Source of the DNA: Faecimorpha sp963627615
Lineage (GTDB): Bacteria; Bacillota; Clostridia; Lachnospirales; Bianqueaceae
Length of the DNA stretch: 23,941 nucleotides
NCBI GenBank assembly: GCA_963627615.1
Contig: CAVGBV010000031.1
Span: forward strand, 1 to 23,941
Direction: 5' to 3'
In this document: in pieces, positions 22,906 to 23,941 of the stretch
Layout of the letters: each line of letters opens with the position of its first letter
How positions within the stretch are numbered: the stretch's first letter is position 1
Notes under the pieces: model-generated
Database searches by the model: none
Told to the model about the DNA's origin: nothing
What the model saw: only the letters and a program-made list of their open reading frames with translations
Position numbers and translations under genes: made by a program

Positions 22906-23941
22906 ATGGAGAATGAATTGAAGATTTCTGCGTTTGCCATCTCTGCCAAGGGAAAGGGAATGAACCTGGATAATATCTATGTCAATGGACGTTATCTGGC
23001 TCCGGGCAGTGAAGAACCGCAGGTGTGTATCAGCAAGACTTCCCATGTGGATTTCCAGATGTATGGTGTCTGCGACGGAGAGAACGCTGAGGACGTTGCG
23101 CTTAAGAATTCTCCCTCTGTGCTGGTGATGCAGAGGCTGCAGCAGCTGCAGTCGGTACTGAGCATGGACGGGTCGATTTCCAGAGATAAGATCTGGAGTT
23201 TTCTGTGTGATACCAACAACAAGATTCGTGAGTATCAGAGCGCGTTGGGCTCGGAAAGTGTGAACAGCACTTTTGCGGGACTGTTTCTGCATAAGAACCG
23301 CGGTCTTGCGGTCCATCTCGGAGACAGCCGAATCTATGTGATCCGTGGCGGAAGAATGCTGCAGATTACAGAGGACCACCTGGAAGCGACGGATCTGTAT
23401 AAGTTCGGAATCCTGACGCAGGAACAGGCGGAGGTACATAAGCTCGACAGCCGTCCCACGGCGACATTGGGCATGTTTGATATCTATGACGCGGAGTCAC
23501 AGGTATTCTCCAAGTATTTTGTATTCTATCCGGGAGATATCTTTATCCTTTGTACAGACGGTATCACGGATTCCGTATCCAATCAGGAGATCGAGCGGAT
23601 TGTCCGCGCGGCCAAGGATGCGCCCAAGGAGACCATCGCGCAGCAGCTTTTGCAGCTGGCGAAGGATAAAAACGACGATGATAAGTCCATCATTGTCCTG
23701 GAAGTGGAAGAAGTCAACGGTGAGGCGGCAGCAGAACCTGTCAAGAAGGCTGAGCCGACAGTCAAGGTAGAGCATTTGCCGGAGGAGCCTGCGGCACAGG
23801 CACCGACAGAGCACGCTAAGAAGAGCGGCTTCGGAGCGTCGCTGGCAGCATTTGCGGCCAAGGTTGGCGGCAGCGAGGAGGCGGAGATGCCTTCAGAAAA
23901 GCAGCCGTCCGCACTGGACAAGCTGCGTCAGAAGGCACAGC
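22906..23941 (+). CDS. Divergent PP2C-like phosphatase with low-complexity tail (3' end outside window)
   Basis: An open frame from ATG 22906 to the window edge, 345 codons without a stop. The first 265 residues follow the PP2C order: NLDNIY (D22), YGVCDGEN (D57), a TFAGLFL strand, HLGDSRIYVI, TEDH, LCTDGITDSVS (D218) and NDDDKSIIVLEV (D259). Metal-binding aspartates are thus largely kept, but the usual DGMGGH has become DGENAED and GGTDN has become DDDK, so activity may be reduced or specialised. After residue 265 comes a tail rich in Glu, Ala, Pro and Lys that is probably disordered; what follows is cut off. The start has only a weak AAGGATG. It differs clearly from the prpC at the other end of the window. 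Confidence 0.85.
   Translation, partial: MENELKISAFAISAKGKGMNLDNIYVNGRYLAPGSEEPQVCISKTSHVDFQMYGVCDGENAEDVALKNSPSVLVMQRLQQLQSVLSMDGSISRDKIWSFLCDTNNKIREYQSALGSESVNSTFAGLFLHKNRGLAVHLGDSRIYVIRGGRMLQITEDHLEATDLYKFGILTQEQAEVHKLDSRPTATLGMFDIYDAESQVFSKYFVFYPGDIFILCTDGITDSVSNQEIERIVRAAKDAPKETIAQQLLQLAKDKNDDDKSIIVLEVEEVNGEAAAEPVKKAEPTVKVEHLPEEPAAQAPTEHAKKSGFGASLAAFAAKVGGSEEAEMPSEKQPSALDKLRQKAQ

Noticed and set aside
1..23941. Mobile elements, CRISPR arrays, tRNA or rRNA genes, phage remnants
   Set aside because: I saw no repeat-spacer pattern, no long terminal inverted repeats, no transposase or integrase motifs and no cloverleaf-like sequences. All gene-free stretches are short and hold promoters or terminators.

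Overview
The window looks like a chromosomal segment of a Gram-positive clostridium, most likely a member of the Lachnospiraceae. This rests on strong AGGAGG-type ribosome binding sites, sigma-A promoters with extended -10 elements, the rlmN-prpC-prkC-rsgA-rpe-thiN gene order, the single-chain PurL of about 1,245 residues, and DUF1934 and DUF3137 proteins. Base composition looks even and I see no transposase, integrase, CRISPR array, tRNA or rRNA. Nearly all the sequence is core or near-core genes, and no intergenic stretch exceeds about 240 bases.

Region 1 (1-4903, + strand) is a tightly packed operon: the 3' end of rlmN, a PP2C phosphatase (prpC), a PASTA-domain Ser/Thr kinase (prkC), ribosome-assembly GTPase rsgA, ribulose-phosphate epimerase rpe and thiamine pyrophosphokinase thiN. 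Every junction abuts or overlaps, and a 17-bp hairpin ends the run. Region 2 (4904-8029, +) has a two-helix DUF3137 protein and, behind a good sigma-A promoter, a 'sugar-transfer' type ATP-grasp protein followed by a pectin methylesterase without a signal peptide. A bidirectional terminator separates these from the converging genes.

Region 3 (8028-15423) is an arginine biosynthesis locus. argG, with a coupled PAP2 membrane phosphatase behind it, is divergent from argF-argC-argJ-argB-argD. The 241-bp region between them holds a promoter for each direction and sequences closely matching ArgR operators (ARG boxes), one lying on the argG -10 element. argE is replaced by argJ (acetyl cycling). argH is not in the window.

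Region 4 (15424-18976) carries smaller, partly unknown genes: a 140-residue protein that may be a flavodoxin-like fold without the FMN phosphate loop, a secreted or anchored unknown protein, D-Ala-D-Ala ligase, a DUF1934 protein, and a one-helix membrane protein. Two 10-N assembly gaps cut two of these genes. In both, the reading frames on the two sides only join if the true gap is not 10 bases, so the apparent frameshifts are probably artefacts.

Region 5 (18977-23941) has purL on its own promoter and then a second, divergent PP2C-like protein with a low-complexity tail that runs off the window. The window thus begins with a canonical phosphatase-kinase pair and ends with an unusual phosphatase relative. 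I found no convincing new multi-gene system. The points most worth checking are the ArgR control region, the divergent PP2C protein, the cytoplasmic pectinesterase with its ATP-grasp neighbour, and the two gap-broken genes.
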